Part shown: one piece after another, positions 8,332 through 16,743 of the stretch | Position numbering within the stretch: position 1 is the stretch's first letter | Layout: the number at the start of each line of letters is the position of its first letter | Made by a program: the position numbers and the translations under genes | The notes under the pieces: generated by a model | Seen by the model: only the letters and a program-made list of their open reading frames with translations | Told to the model about the DNA's origin: nothing | The model's database searches: none | DNA from: Pseudobacillus wudalianchiensis | GTDB lineage: Bacteria; Bacillota; Bacilli; Bacillales; Domibacillaceae | Assembly: GCF_001685015.1 (NCBI RefSeq) | Contig: NZ_MAYT01000027.1 | Location: 149,436-213,435 of the forward strand | Direction of reading: 5' to 3' | Length of the DNA stretch: 64,000 nt

Positions 8332-8371
8332 TTTATTCACCATCTTTGCTTAACGCTATATCGTTACCGTA

Positions 8372-9436
8372 TTATAGCTTACGATACTTTTTCAGAGCAA
8401 ACAAATTTAAGACGATAAATACTGCTGAAAAAGCCAACAAGATATATAAATTACTACTAATGTCAGTTAAATTTAAACCTTCGTACATTACTCCTTTTAA
8501 CGCATCTGCTGCATAATACAATGGCATAAAGTTTGCGAATACTTGTAGCCACTCCGCCATTCCCTCGATAGAGAAAATGCCTGAAAAGAATATTTGTGGC
8601 ACAACGATAATTGGAATGAACTGAATCATCTGGAACTCTGAACTTGCGAAAGAAGATAATAATATTCCAAGTGATAAAGCCACAAGTGCTACGATGATAT
8701 TAATTAAAATAACATTCCAAATGGAACCAACTAAAACCATATCTAGCACATTGATTGCAAACAAAACAATAATAATGGTCTGTATCACTGCTAATATACC
8801 GTAGCCAACAAGATAGCCTGTGACAATCTCTCCTCTTTTAATAGGTGTTGCTAACAAACGTTCTAGCGTTCCAGTTGTTCTTTCGTTCAATAGCCCAATG
8901 CCAGAGATTAAAAAAACGAAAAAGAAGACAAAGAACCCTACCAAAATAGGACTAAAAGTATCAAAAAGCTCTGTATCGCTGCTGCCGTATACATAGTTGG
9001 TTTTCATCAAATCCTGTGATGGAAGTTCACTCCGAATTGCGTTTGCTCCCATTAGCTTTAATTGGATTTCTTTACTATAAGTTTGCTTTACTTTCATTTC
9101 TAAGCTTTTTGCTATCGAAGGATCGTTATTAAGTAACGTTATCGTTGCTTTATTGCCATCGACTTGTAAAAATCCATCTAAATTTTTATCTAATATAGTT
9201 TCATTCACATTTGAAACTTTGTTATATTCTTTGACCTCAATGTCAGCACCTTTTAATTTTTCAAGGAGTTGCTGATTCCCATTAGCAACTCCCAAAACAG
9301 GATCAACGGTATTTCCATTAAAAACTAGGTTCATTAGTGTTAAAACTAATAAAGGAGCCACAAAGAGAAGAGCCAATGTACGCTTATCTCTAAGTATTTG
9401 TAATAAAATTCTCTTAATAAGTGCTACTGTTCTCAT
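8372..9436 (-). CDS. ABC-2 type transporter permease
   Basis: This 354-residue membrane protein has one N-terminal membrane helix (about residues 20-40), an extracytoplasmic domain of about 130 residues, and five further membrane segments with the ABC-2 motif GIGLLNERTTGTLERLLATP at about residues 180-200. Such permeases export drugs, lipids or peptides together with a separate ATPase. Its start overlaps the end of the ATPase gene in an ATGA junction, so the two are coupled. The substrate is unknown; the TetR gene downstream suggests an inducible efflux role. Confidence 0.9.
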   Translation of the reverse strand: MRTVALIKRILLQILRDKRTLALLFVAPLLVLTLMNLVFNGNTVDPVLGVANGNQQLLEKLKGADIEVKEYNKVSNVNETILDKNLDGFLQVDGNKATITLLNNDPSIAKSLEMKVKQTYSKEIQLKLMGANAIRSELPSQDLMKTNYVYGSSDTELFDTFSPILVGFFVFFFVFLISGIGLLNERTTGTLERLLATPIKRGEIVTGYLVGYGILAVIQTIIIVLFAINVLDMVLVGSIWNVILINIIVALVALSLGILLSSFASSEFQMIQFIPIIVVPQIFFSGIFSIEGMAEWLQVFANFMPLYYAADALKGVMYEGLNLTDISSNLYILLAFSAVFIVLNLFALKKYRKL

Positions 9437-10164
9437 TGTACTTTCCTCCCGGCATCTAAAAATACCTCCTCCAAGCTATTTACTTCATATTGGTCTTTCA
9501 ATTGGCGAGGTGTGCCAGTTGCAATAAATGAACCATCTCGAACCATTGCAATGTAGTCACATTTTTCTGCTTCATCCATTACGTGAGTCGTTACAATAAT
9601 GGTTTTTTCTTCTTCATTTTTTAATCTTAAAAGCTCAGTCCAAATACTTAATCGTAATTCAGGGTCTATCCCCACAGTAGGTTCGTCTAAAATCAGAACT
9701 TTAGGATTTTGAATTAAAGCAATTGCTAAAGATAATCGACGTTTCATACCTCCTGAGTAAGCTGACACTCTTTTATTAAGATCGGCAGTTAGGTTAACTA
9801 AGTCAGCAGCATAGGCAATGCGTTTCTGTTTTTCAGTTTTATCTAATTTAAATAGAGATGCGAAAAACATTAGATTTTCCTTACCTGTAAGGGCCATGTA
9901 TAACGCATCTGATTGTGCCATATAGCCAATTTGCTGTAAGATATTTAAATTAGGCATTTTTTTACCTAATAAATAGATAAACCCTTTATCTGGAATATCC
10001 ATACCAACTATCATTTTAACTAATGTTGTTTTTCCAGCTCCGGAAGGCCCAATAAAACCATAAATACAACCTTCTTTAATATCAAAGTTGATGTCTTTTA
10101 ATACAACTTTCTTTCCAAAACTTTTCGTGACTTCTTGAATTTGAATAGTATTAGTTTCACTCAT
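9433..10164 (-). CDS. ABC transporter ATP-binding protein (ABC-2 type partner)
   Basis: This 243-residue ATPase energises the permease at 8372. Walker A is GPSGAGKTT, the signature is YSGGMKRR, Walker B is KVLILDEPT and the switch histidine lies in VTTHVMDEAE. This set is typical of DrrA/CcmA-like ATPases with ABC-2 permeases. It is the first gene of the operon. GAGGGGG precedes the ATG, and a near-consensus promoter and palindromic operator lie just upstream. Confidence 0.92.
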   Translation of the reverse strand: MSETNTIQIQEVTKSFGKKVVLKDINFDIKEGCIYGFIGPSGAGKTTLVKMIVGMDIPDKGFIYLLGKKMPNLNILQQIGYMAQSDALYMALTGKENLMFFASLFKLDKTEKQKRIAYAADLVNLTADLNKRVSAYSGGMKRRLSLAIALIQNPKVLILDEPTVGIDPELRLSIWTELLRLKNEEEKTIIVTTHVMDEAEKCDYIAMVRDGSFIATGTPRQLKDQYEVNSLEEVFLDAGRKVQ

Positions 10165-10181
10165 TTTTTATTCCCCCTCTT

Positions 10182-10209
10182 AAAAGTGAGTGTTTAATCA
10201 CTTACTTTT
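10182..10209 (-). promoter_or_regulatory. Near-perfect palindrome, probable TetR operator
   Basis: AAAAGTGAGTG (10182-10192) and CACTTACTTTT (10199-10209) match as inverted repeats at 10 of 11 positions with a 6-base spacer. The site lies just downstream of the -10 box, where a bound repressor would block transcription. Confidence 0.65.
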
Positions 10210-10238
10210 ATTATATTTTTAAGTTGATGGTTTTTCAA
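10210..10238 (-). promoter_or_regulatory. Sigma-A promoter of the ABC-2 operon
   Basis: On the minus strand TTGAAA (10238-10233) and TATAAT (10215-10210) are separated by 17 bases. This is a near-consensus promoter, directly followed by the palindrome. Confidence 0.7.
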
Positions 10239-10366
10239 TAACTTTATTATCTCTTTACACAGGCAATCCAAGGTTTTCATTATCTTTTAACAAAATATTC
10301 TCCTTTCACCAAACTTTACTTTCCCCCTTTAAAATTCAACCTATCAAAGAAAGAAGGGAATGGAGT

Positions 10367-10534
10367 ATGAAATTAAATGTGAAGAAAGGTTTCTTTTGGG
10401 GAGCAATCGCGATAAGTATCTTTTTACTTTTCAAATTTGCTTTGAATTTGATGAGGTTCCTCTCCCCTCACGGACAACATTTTATGGGCAGAGGGCATGG
10501 ATGGCAGAATTACATGGTGCACTGGATAAAGTAG
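10367..10534 (+). CDS. Small membrane protein upstream of broken pspA-like gene
   Basis: The 55-residue frame starts with ATG at 10367, preceded by AGAAGGG. It has one hydrophobic helix (GFFWGAIAISIFLLFKFAL) and then a His/Gly-rich tail (HGQHFMGRGHGWQNY). The last codons (VHWIK) run over bases that in another frame encode a PspA-like protein, so the natural C-terminus and the pspA start were probably lost in one deletion. A role in the membrane-stress (PspA) system is guessed from position only. Confidence 0.5.
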   Translation: MKLNVKKGFFWGAIAISIFLLFKFALNLMRFLSPHGQHFMGRGHGWQNYMVHWIK

Positions 10535-11141
10535 AAGACCCGATTGCAATGTTAAATCAATATGTAAGAGAAATGGAAGGGAACCTGGCAAAGGGCCAGG
10601 ATGCTCTTGCTAGACAAATTTTTCTTGAAAAAAACAACAAGTCTTGATTTCTGAAACAGAAGCGTTGATTGTTAAAAAAGAGCGACTAGCAAGGCTTGCC
10701 GTAGAACAAGGTAACGACAATATGGCCACTCTCGCTCTGTATGAAAAAAGCCTCCAGGAAAACCAGCTGAAGCTGTACATAGAGCAACTTAAAGCCATAC
10801 AGCAGCAGGCAGAATCTCTTAAAGAAAAATTACAGGAATTCAAAGGAACATACAATAAGCTGCTGCATAAAAGAATTTTATTAAGCGGCAGAGCGAACGT
10901 AGCTCGATCAATTAAGCAAATGCAGTAAACGGCTATTTCATTTAGTTCTGAAAATATCGCGAAAGGAATGGCCCGAGCAGAAGATCGTATTTTATTAATG
11001 GAGTCAGAAGTTCAAGCCTTCAATCAATCTTTACAACCAGATGAACCCCCGGCGAAAGGCTATATGGATAGCAGCCTAGAAGAGTTTCTGCAAGAGGAGC
11101 TTCAAAAGCTAAAGAAGGGTTTATCCAGAGAAACAGCCTAA
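10501..11141 (+). pseudogene. Broken PspA/IM30-family gene
   Basis: Three in-line pieces together make a PspA-like coiled-coil protein. Piece one (from 10501) reads ALDKVEDPIAMLNQYVREME. Its frame fails at a run of seven A (10628-10634), where one more A would restore LEKKQQVLISETEALI in the next piece. Piece two runs to an in-frame TAA at 10926-10928. Piece three continues in the same frame (AISFSSENIAKGMARAEDRI) to 11141. The first 20 or so residues typical of PspA are missing. PspA proteins protect the membrane under stress. Three separate lesions make a sequencing error for all of them unlikely. Confidence 0.8.
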
Positions 11142-11150
11142 ACAATGTTT

Positions 11151-11185
11151 GAGAAGCGCCTTTTCATGACGGCGCTTCTCTTTTC
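11151..11185 (+). terminator. Terminator after the pspA-like pseudogene
   Basis: GAGAAGCGCC (11151-11160) and GGCGCTTCTC (11171-11180) form a perfect stem with a 10-base loop, followed by TTTT. Confidence 0.85.
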
Positions 11186-11191
11186 ATTCAT

Positions 11192-11875
11192 TTATTTATT
11201 TCTTTTCTCAAGTGCCTTTGCTAGCTCTTCTCCCATCAATTCGGATGAAAAGGGATCACGGCTTGTCACGATTTGCTCATCCGCCCATACGGCATGGGCT
11301 TTTTTAGACAAGTCTCCCTTATCATAAGAGGCAATTTTGCTCATTTCTTGTTCCAAACTAAAAGGTAAAATATCAAGTAATCCTTCGGGTTCAATTTCAT
11401 CCGGATAACCTGTTACCTTCTTTCCGGCAATGATGCTTTTGCCATCTGGACGCAGCGTCCAAATAAGAGGAGCCGGACCGTGACACTCGGCAGCTACAAT
11501 GCCTCCGTTATCGTAAATGGCATTAATAATTTGATGTAAGTCTTCATCTTTAGCTAAGTCATACATGGCTCCATGGCCGCCAACGATTAACACGGCATCA
11601 TATTCCTTTGGATTGATATCCATAAGTTTTGCTGTTTCATCTGCCTTCCCTGATTCATAGAGCGCCTTATACGTCCCTTCAGGATCATATTCTGGTAAGA
11701 AGCTAGTCTGATCAACGACCGGCTTTCCTCCTAATGGAGAAGCCAAATTGACTTGATGACCTGCCTTTTCTAAGGCATGTAACGGAGCAAAAAGCTCTTC
11801 GCCCCACCATCCGGTTTCATAGTTGTTTTTTTCGTCCTTATATCCGCTTGAAAGAACAGCTAATACTTTTGCCAT
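11192..11875 (-). CDS. DJ-1/PfpI-family protein (Hsp31-like)
   Basis: About 227 residues of the class I glutamine amidotransferase-like fold. The nucleophile elbow reads AAECHGPAPL with the reactive cysteine followed by histidine, and IVGGHGAMYD precedes it. The N-terminal block YETGWWGEELFAPLHALEKA is typical of larger members such as Hsp31/HchA and yeast YDR533C, which act on glyoxals or as chaperones. Which activity applies here cannot be told. The frame also allows a GTG start at 11887; neither start has an ideally spaced ribosome binding site, and ATG at 11875 is preferred by family length. The gene sits 50 bases downstream of the DsbA-like gene, probably in one operon. Confidence 0.85.
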   Translation of the reverse strand: MAKVLAVLSSGYKDEKNNYETGWWGEELFAPLHALEKAGHQVNLASPLGGKPVVDQTSFLPEYDPEGTYKALYESGKADETAKLMDINPKEYDAVLIVGGHGAMYDLAKDEDLHQIINAIYDNGGIVAAECHGPAPLIWTLRPDGKSIIAGKKVTGYPDEIEPEGLLDILPFSLEQEMSKIASYDKGDLSKKAHAVWADEQIVTSRDPFSSELMGEELAKALEKRNK

Positions 11876-11925
11876 AACCTTCTTCACTTCCTTATTTTTA
11901 TTATTTACTCTTAAAAATCCTTTCC

Positions 11926-12573
11926 TTAACAGCCATCCATATCACAGGCCATGCCTTCGATTGAACTATTCGTTGTTTCCTTTTGGCTCTCTTCATTGAT
12001 AATTTGCTCAAGCGTTTCTTTCGATCGGATTCCTCCGATCGTGGTGTTGCCGATGACAAACGTTGGAACGGCTGTAATGTCTGCTTCTTCATAGGCATGT
12101 TTTAACGCCTGCTGATGCGCTTCTTTATAAGTTCTTCTCTCCAAAGCTGTCCGATATTCTGCCTCATTAAGCCCAATCTCTCCAGCTAATTTTGTCAGTA
12201 CTTCAATATTCCCAATATCTTGTTCTTCTTGAAAAAAGGCACGCAGCACTCGGTCATTATACTCGTTTCCCTTTCCTTGTTCTTTTGCGTATCGATACCC
12301 TTCAAACGCTAAATGTGTGTAGGGCTGTGGTGATACCTTTGGCAGGATAATGGAGATTCCCATCTGTTCTGCTAGTGGATAGACTGATTGCTTCCACGTA
12401 CTTTGTAAATAGTCGCCCTCAGGTTTTAATGTTTCATTTGGATAAGGACGCAGCTCGAAAGGCATCCATTCTACTTCTACATCTTTTCCTTTGATGGCTT
12501 CCTCCAACGGCTTTTCTGCTAAGAAACAAAAAGGACAGACGTAATCTGAATACACCTTAATTTTTACAGTCAC
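11926..12573 (-). CDS. DsbA-family oxidoreductase, FrnE-like
   Basis: A thioredoxin-fold protein with CPFC at residues 13-16 after the start VKIKVYSDYV and a helical insert. AVPTFVIGNTTIGG carries the cis-proline and final strand. This matches the FrnE subgroup of DsbA proteins, cytoplasmic thiol-disulfide isomerases. A C-terminal ACDMDGC adds two cysteines. GTG at 12573 is chosen because AGGGGAGG precedes it at 6 bases; the longer frame to 12663 lacks such a signal and its extra 30 residues do not fit the family. A redox role together with the DJ-1-like gene downstream is plausible. Confidence 0.85.
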   Translation of the reverse strand: MTVKIKVYSDYVCPFCFLAEKPLEEAIKGKDVEVEWMPFELRPYPNETLKPEGDYLQSTWKQSVYPLAEQMGISIILPKVSPQPYTHLAFEGYRYAKEQGKGNEYNDRVLRAFFQEEQDIGNIEVLTKLAGEIGLNEAEYRTALERRTYKEAHQQALKHAYEEADITAVPTFVIGNTTIGGIRSKETLEQIINEESQKETTNSSIEGMACDMDGC

Positions 12574-13102
12574 AGTGACCCTCCCCTTTTTATCATGCTG
12601 TACATATGATCTATTCCTTTGAATGAAAAGTAAATTCATTTCATGCGCCATTATTCTTGACATAATTTTATGTTTTTATTTTTTCTTTCATTTTTATTGT
12701 TCCTTATTCTACATAACTAAATGAAATGTTTTCTTTATTGCTGGATGAGTTTTTTATTTGTTGATGTTTTGATTTGAATTTTGCACACAATGTTTTAAGA
12801 TAAATTTTCTTTGAAAATAACAAAATTAGGTTGATATTTGATTCAAAGCTGCCTTTTGAATGGTTCCTCTTCACTGTTTTTAAGTAGTCCCATCTCTATC
12901 TGTTTCAATACAGTTATCGAATTTAACCATAAAAAGAACCCGCTCAATTGAACGGGTTCTTCGGGGTTCATTCTTTTTTGTATACTTTGAAGAAATTTTA
13001 ATAATCGAGCAATGCCGGGTCATCATTTAGTCATATACACTCTTCCTTTTTAAGAACGAGCTTAATCTTTATCTAACCAAAAAACGACCAAGCTTTTCCC
13101 TT
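12574..13102. other. Intergenic stretch
   Basis: This is AT-rich DNA holding the promoter region of the DsbA-like gene and, at 12933-12962, the terminator of the SLH gene. No other gene or repeat was recognised. Confidence 0.5.
12933..12962 (-). terminator. Terminator of the SLH-protein gene
   Basis: AAGAACCCG and CGGGTTCTT flank a self-complementary loop (TCAATTGA), giving a nearly perfect stem. On the minus strand it runs into TTTTTATGG. Confidence 0.8.
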
Positions 13103-14146
13103 CTATTCTGTCAATGTGAATTCAGCCGCTATGCGTACAGGCTCTTCCTTCCCTTCACTATGTGCCGGACTAAATGTATGCCTCACTCTGTATTTGCCTG
13201 CGGTCATTAATGTTCTAAAACTCTCAAATGAGAGGGTTACTTTTTTTCTTTCGCCCGCTTCTATTGGTGGCATATCAGATAGAAACTGTGTACCCAAATT
13301 GTATTTTATCTGCAGCCACTTCTCTCCTTGTTTCTTTTCCAGTATGTATTCACGGGTAGAAATATAATCAAAGTCTGCCGTATTAACAAGCATCACGCTT
13401 ACAGCTGGATCAGACGACAGACTGTAGCTCTCCTTTTCTGTTTTTATTGTTAATCCATTTTGTGAAGAAAGCAGATCACCGTGAGTGGATGGGGATAAAG
13501 CCGGGTCACTCAACCGGGCTGTCATAACGGCAAACTCTCCTCGTGTTACAGGGTCATTCGTGCCAAACTTCGTAAGCGATTTTCCATTTACAATGCCTGA
13601 AGCGGTAAGCCGGTTGATGGCGGTCGCGTATCTTCCTGTTGCATCTGTAAATTGGTGCACCGTTTCGTTCGGCGATAACAGTACATCATAATAGGCTCTT
13701 GAGAGAATAATAGCCGCTTCTCCTCTCGTGATCATATCATTGGAACCGAAAAGGGTATCCGTTTTTCCTTGGATGATTCTATAAAGCTGAAGATAGGAAA
13801 TTTCATCTTTCGCACGATCCGGAATGTCCTGAAACGTCGCCCTCTCCCCTGGTACATGAAAGCTTTTTCTAAAACCGATCCCACGCGCTACAATCATGGC
13901 CGCATCTACCCGTTTAATTGGCAATCCCCAACCGAATGCCTCTGCACTCACACCATTAAAAAACTTATTTTGATAAAGAGACGACACCGTTTCCTTGTAT
14001 TGTATAGGCACATCTTTAAAAGGGAATGTACTCGTAGGCTGTGCTAACACAGGGTTAAAGCTTGCTGCTTCTGTTAAAGCTGCAGGCATTGAGCAAAGGA
14101 TTCCTGCTAATGAGGCGGCAATCAAACTATGTTTCATTTTTTTCAT
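13103..14146 (-). CDS. Secreted S-layer-homology (SLH) protein with Ig-like domain
   Basis: ATG at 14146 has AAGGAGA at the right distance. It gives 347 residues that begin MKKMKHSLIAASLAGILC, a signal peptide with cleavage near AAS. Three SLH modules follow at about residues 35-205 (FKDVP..., FQDIP..., FTDATG...), each ending in a TRGE/KRVD-type motif. These modules bind pyruvylated wall polysaccharide. The last 120 residues (YSLSSDPAVSVMLVNTADFD and later AGKYRVRHTF) look like a bacterial Ig-like/BsuPI fold. The protein is therefore wall-attached on the cell surface. It appears monocistronic; the partner of the Ig-like domain is unknown. Confidence 0.88.
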   Translation of the reverse strand: MKKMKHSLIAASLAGILCSMPAALTEAASFNPVLAQPTSTFPFKDVPIQYKETVSSLYQNKFFNGVSAEAFGWGLPIKRVDAAMIVARGIGFRKSFHVPGERATFQDIPDRAKDEISYLQLYRIIQGKTDTLFGSNDMITRGEAAIILSRAYYDVLLSPNETVHQFTDATGRYATAINRLTASGIVNGKSLTKFGTNDPVTRGEFAVMTARLSDPALSPSTHGDLLSSQNGLTIKTEKESYSLSSDPAVSVMLVNTADFDYISTREYILEKKQGEKWLQIKYNLGTQFLSDMPPIEAGERKKVTLSFESFRTLMTAGKYRVRHTFSPAHSEGKEEPVRIAAEFTLTE

Positions 14147-14474
14147 GTCTCTCTTCTCCTTTCCCACTTTAATTCATTTTTTGTTTATTATACCAAGCGA
14201 AAACCAATTATTTACTATTGATTAAGAAATTAAACGAAGGTCATGCTTTTCTTTACAAAAGATGCAGCTGCATAAAATGATAAAATTAAGAAGACGAACA
14301 CCGGCTTAAAAATGAATAGTCCACTCTACATACAAATTTATCATTCTCCCATACTTTGCAAGAATGGCAGATAAATCTATAATAAGAAAATATCGTTTCT
14401 TCTAAAAAAGCAGGAGTCTGCTGCAGATTTTTTACGATTGAACAAAGAAAAAACTAAACAGGGGAGGCCAAAAG
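14147..14474. other. Divergent intergenic region
   Basis: This carries the start regions of the SLH gene (minus) and the acetyltransferase gene (plus). No clear operator or RNA element was seen. Confidence 0.4.
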
Positions 14475-15020
14475 ATGAAAATTAACCAGAAGGAATTTAC
14501 TATTAATGGAATAGACTACATCATCCGGTCTGCTATCAGAAAAGATGCAGAGGAGCTATCAAGCGTTAGATTACAGATTGATGGAGAGACTGAAAACCTT
14601 GATAGAGAAAAAGGTGAAGCCTTCATAGATACACAAGGTTTTGAATCACTTATCCAGGCAGATACAGAGAATGAGAAAAATCTCTTTTTAGTTGCAGTCG
14701 CAAACGATCGGATTGTCGGTTTTTCGAGATGTGAAGGAAATTTTTTAAAACGCTTGGCTCATAAGGTAGAGTTTGGGATAGGCATCTTACAAGATTATTG
14801 GGGATTAAGCATCGGGACAAATCTTTTGAAGGAATCCATCGCCTGGGCAGATTCAAGTGGAATCACCAAAATCACTTTACAGGTACTAGAATCAAACGAC
14901 AAAGCGATACACCTTTACAAAAAGTTTGGTTTTAAAGTCGAAGGCGTACTTGAACACGATAAAATCCTTTCAGACGGCCTCTATTACAACACCGTTGTGA
15001 TGGGAAGATTTAAGGGATAA
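14475..15020 (+). CDS. GNAT-family N-acetyltransferase
   Basis: This 181-residue protein has the GNAT fold. FGIGILQDYWGLSIGTNLL contains the acetyl-CoA-binding Q/RxxGxG/A region, and ITLQVLESNDKAIHLYKKFG with GFKVEGVLEHD is the usual C-terminal part, as in RimI/SpeG-like acetyltransferases. It starts with ATG after AGGGGAGG. The acceptor is unknown. It is alone in its transcription unit, with a hairpin downstream at 15090-15120. Confidence 0.9.
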   Translation: MKINQKEFTINGIDYIIRSAIRKDAEELSSVRLQIDGETENLDREKGEAFIDTQGFESLIQADTENEKNLFLVAVANDRIVGFSRCEGNFLKRLAHKVEFGIGILQDYWGLSIGTNLLKESIAWADSSGITKITLQVLESNDKAIHLYKKFGFKVEGVLEHDKILSDGLYYNTVVMGRFKG

Positions 15021-15089
15021 GGTCTTCCAGTCTAATCAAACCTCATAAAAATTGACTTTTTTAGGATAGAGAGGACATGCATTCTCTCT

Positions 15090-15125
15090 GCAGAGAAAGT
15101 CCGCTTACTACTTTCTCTGCTTTAT
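15090..15125. terminator. Bidirectional terminator-like hairpin
   Basis: GCAGAGAAAGT (15090-15100) and ACTTTCTCTGC (15110-15120) form a perfect 11-bp stem with a 9-base loop, followed by TTTATT on the plus strand. It lies between convergent genes and can serve both. Confidence 0.7.
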
Positions 15126-15211
15126 TAGGATAGTTATGTATGGGCTCACTTATGAACTTAGCTCTACCGTCACACACATCCATCTTACTGTTGTTTCTGT
15201 TCATGTATCTC

Positions 15212-15646
15212 CTAGATACTAATCGTTCCTCCCGCCCATCCTTTCATAAAATCTTTCAACGAGGAAGCAACCCAGGTTCGGCTATCGTCTTCATGATCCC
15301 AAACATATATATACTCTCTCTGAATGGCTCCGTTTAAGACAGCCTGTCCAAATAAATCACCATTCCCTGCATTAGCAATAAACAACAAAGAGTCAAAAGG
15401 CATATATAAATCTTTGAAATACTCAAAGGTTCTTAACTCAGTATTTTCACGAATGATTTGCTGAACCGGCCACACTAAAGGATAGTCGTATTCATCAAAT
15501 ACACCATTAGATTCGCATAAAAAGCTTTTTAACTCCTGCGAAAGTTTCACGTTTAATGATTTCTCCAGTTCACCTATTTCCTCTTTGGTGGCGGGCTCAG
15601 CAAAAGTATACTTCCCTGGAAAGCTATCAATCCTTTCTTTCCACAT
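15212..15646 (-). CDS. SMI1/KNR4 (SUKH) family protein
   Basis: About 144 residues with the SUKH-1 pattern: an N-terminal ATKEEIGELEKSLNVKLSQE helix, then FLCESNG, a mid-protein WPVQQIIREN, and IANAGNGDLFGQAV, VWDHEDDS and a C-terminal SLKDFMKGW. In bacteria SUKH proteins are mostly immunity proteins that neutralise contact-dependent or polymorphic toxins. No toxin gene is adjacent. It lies downstream of three other genes of similar size on the same strand. ATG at 15646 has AAGGAG 8 bases upstream and is preferred over 15652. Confidence 0.82.
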   Translation of the reverse strand: MWKERIDSFPGKYTFAEPATKEEIGELEKSLNVKLSQELKSFLCESNGVFDEYDYPLVWPVQQIIRENTELRTFEYFKDLYMPFDSLLFIANAGNGDLFGQAVLNGAIQREYIYVWDHEDDSRTWVASSLKDFMKGWAGGTISI

Positions 15647-15673
15647 TTTCATTCTCCTTTCCGGGGTTCTCCC

Positions 15674-16177
15674 TTATATAATAATTTTCTTTATGTTAGT
15701 CCCTTCTTTAACTTCTGTCAGAATAATATTCTCGTCTAATCCGTTGCACACGGCAAAATAGCTTCCTTCCAGCTGAAAGCCTATCCCAAATAAAAAGGTG
15801 CCCTCCCCTTCAATCCACTCTATAATTTCAATTTCTTTCACCTTTTTGTTAACAGCTTCTTTGAAAGAAGCCAACTTGTTCTTTTCCCATTTTATCCTTA
15901 ACTCTGTGCCATACCAATCAATTTCATCACCAACATTAACTTGATCAAATGTAACAATGTATTCATCGGTTTTATAGGCACAGAGCTCGATCTGGCAATC
16001 TTTAAAGCAAACAACGACAGGACAATTATTAAACCATTCGTTATCAAATTGATCCCAGGCTGTCCAGATTTCTATTATCCTTTGGCCTTTCAGTTTCTTA
16101 AAGCTGGGCTTATGCTCTTCTAATATAGCTGATGTGTTCGTATAGAGTTTTGGGCAGTAATCTTTCACACCTAGCAT
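15674..16177 (-). CDS. Hypothetical protein in putative immunity cluster
   Basis: About 167 residues, soluble, acidic, rich in aromatic residues, with alternating strand-like segments (ELCAYKTDEYIVTFDQVNVG, KEIEIIEWIEGEGTFLFGIG). I do not recognise a family. ATG at 16177 is preferred because GAGGG lies 9 bases upstream. It sits 27 bases upstream of the SUKH gene and close downstream of two more single-domain genes. Position suggests another immunity protein; this is inference from context. Confidence 0.7.
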   Translation of the reverse strand: MLGVKDYCPKLYTNTSAILEEHKPSFKKLKGQRIIEIWTAWDQFDNEWFNNCPVVVCFKDCQIELCAYKTDEYIVTFDQVNVGDEIDWYGTELRIKWEKNKLASFKEAVNKKVKEIEIIEWIEGEGTFLFGIGFQLEGSYFAVCNGLDENIILTEVKEGTNIKKIII

Positions 16178-16206
16178 CGAATTCATCCCTCATAAATTGT
16201 TTATTA

Positions 16207-16653
16207 TTAATCTTCATCTTCTACCCAAAGTATGCCGATTTTATTGGCATCCAACACAACGATACCTGTATCAAACGTAGCATCTGTAATCGGCTCCCAC
16301 GTCTGAAGTTTAAAAAATCCGGAATTCTCCTCAAAGTATCCGGCAGTGAAAATTTTGGATTGGAGAGAAAATGTACTTAAAAAGTAATCACTCAGCTCGT
16401 CTGCCAAAGGTTTGGACTCTAGTTCGGCATCATAAGCCATGTCCATCGAAAAAAGATACATAAGAATATTTCTCGCCTCATGTTGAGTGATTTGTTCCCA
16501 TTTTTCACCTATTGGTCTGAAACCAAGTTCTTTTACGAATGAATCTACTACAGCCGTACCGGTTGTATCCATTTTTCTTACACAACAAGTTACTTTACCT
16601 GCATTTCTCTTTGTTTCCAGCAGGTTCATGAAATCCTTCCTATTATTTATCAT
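16207..16653 (-). CDS. Hypothetical protein in putative immunity cluster
   Basis: A 148-residue soluble protein of unknown family. It has a helical middle (QHEARNILMYLFSMDMAYDA) and a C-terminal strand region ending GIVVLDANKIGILWVEDED. An adenine-rich start region contains GGAG about 12 bases before the ATG. It is followed after 29 bases by the gene at 15674. The small size and tandem place next to a SUKH gene suggest membership of an immunity array. Confidence 0.7.
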   Translation of the reverse strand: MINNRKDFMNLLETKRNAGKVTCCVRKMDTTGTAVVDSFVKELGFRPIGEKWEQITQHEARNILMYLFSMDMAYDAELESKPLADELSDYFLSTFSLQSKIFTAGYFEENSGFFKLQTWEPITDATFDTGIVVLDANKIGILWVEDED

Positions 16654-16743
16654 CGGTAACAGCTACTCCTCTTTTTTCTCCTTGATCATCTATAATTGAC
16701 AATATAAAAAATTCTGTTATTTCTTATTAAGCTGATCAATGGT

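Noticed and set aside
11145-11327. 60-codon frame with signal-peptide-like start after the pspA-like pseudogene
   Set aside because: It begins inside the terminator hairpin and is antisense to the DJ-1-like gene; the hydrophobic stretch comes from the terminator and the reverse of the coding sequence.
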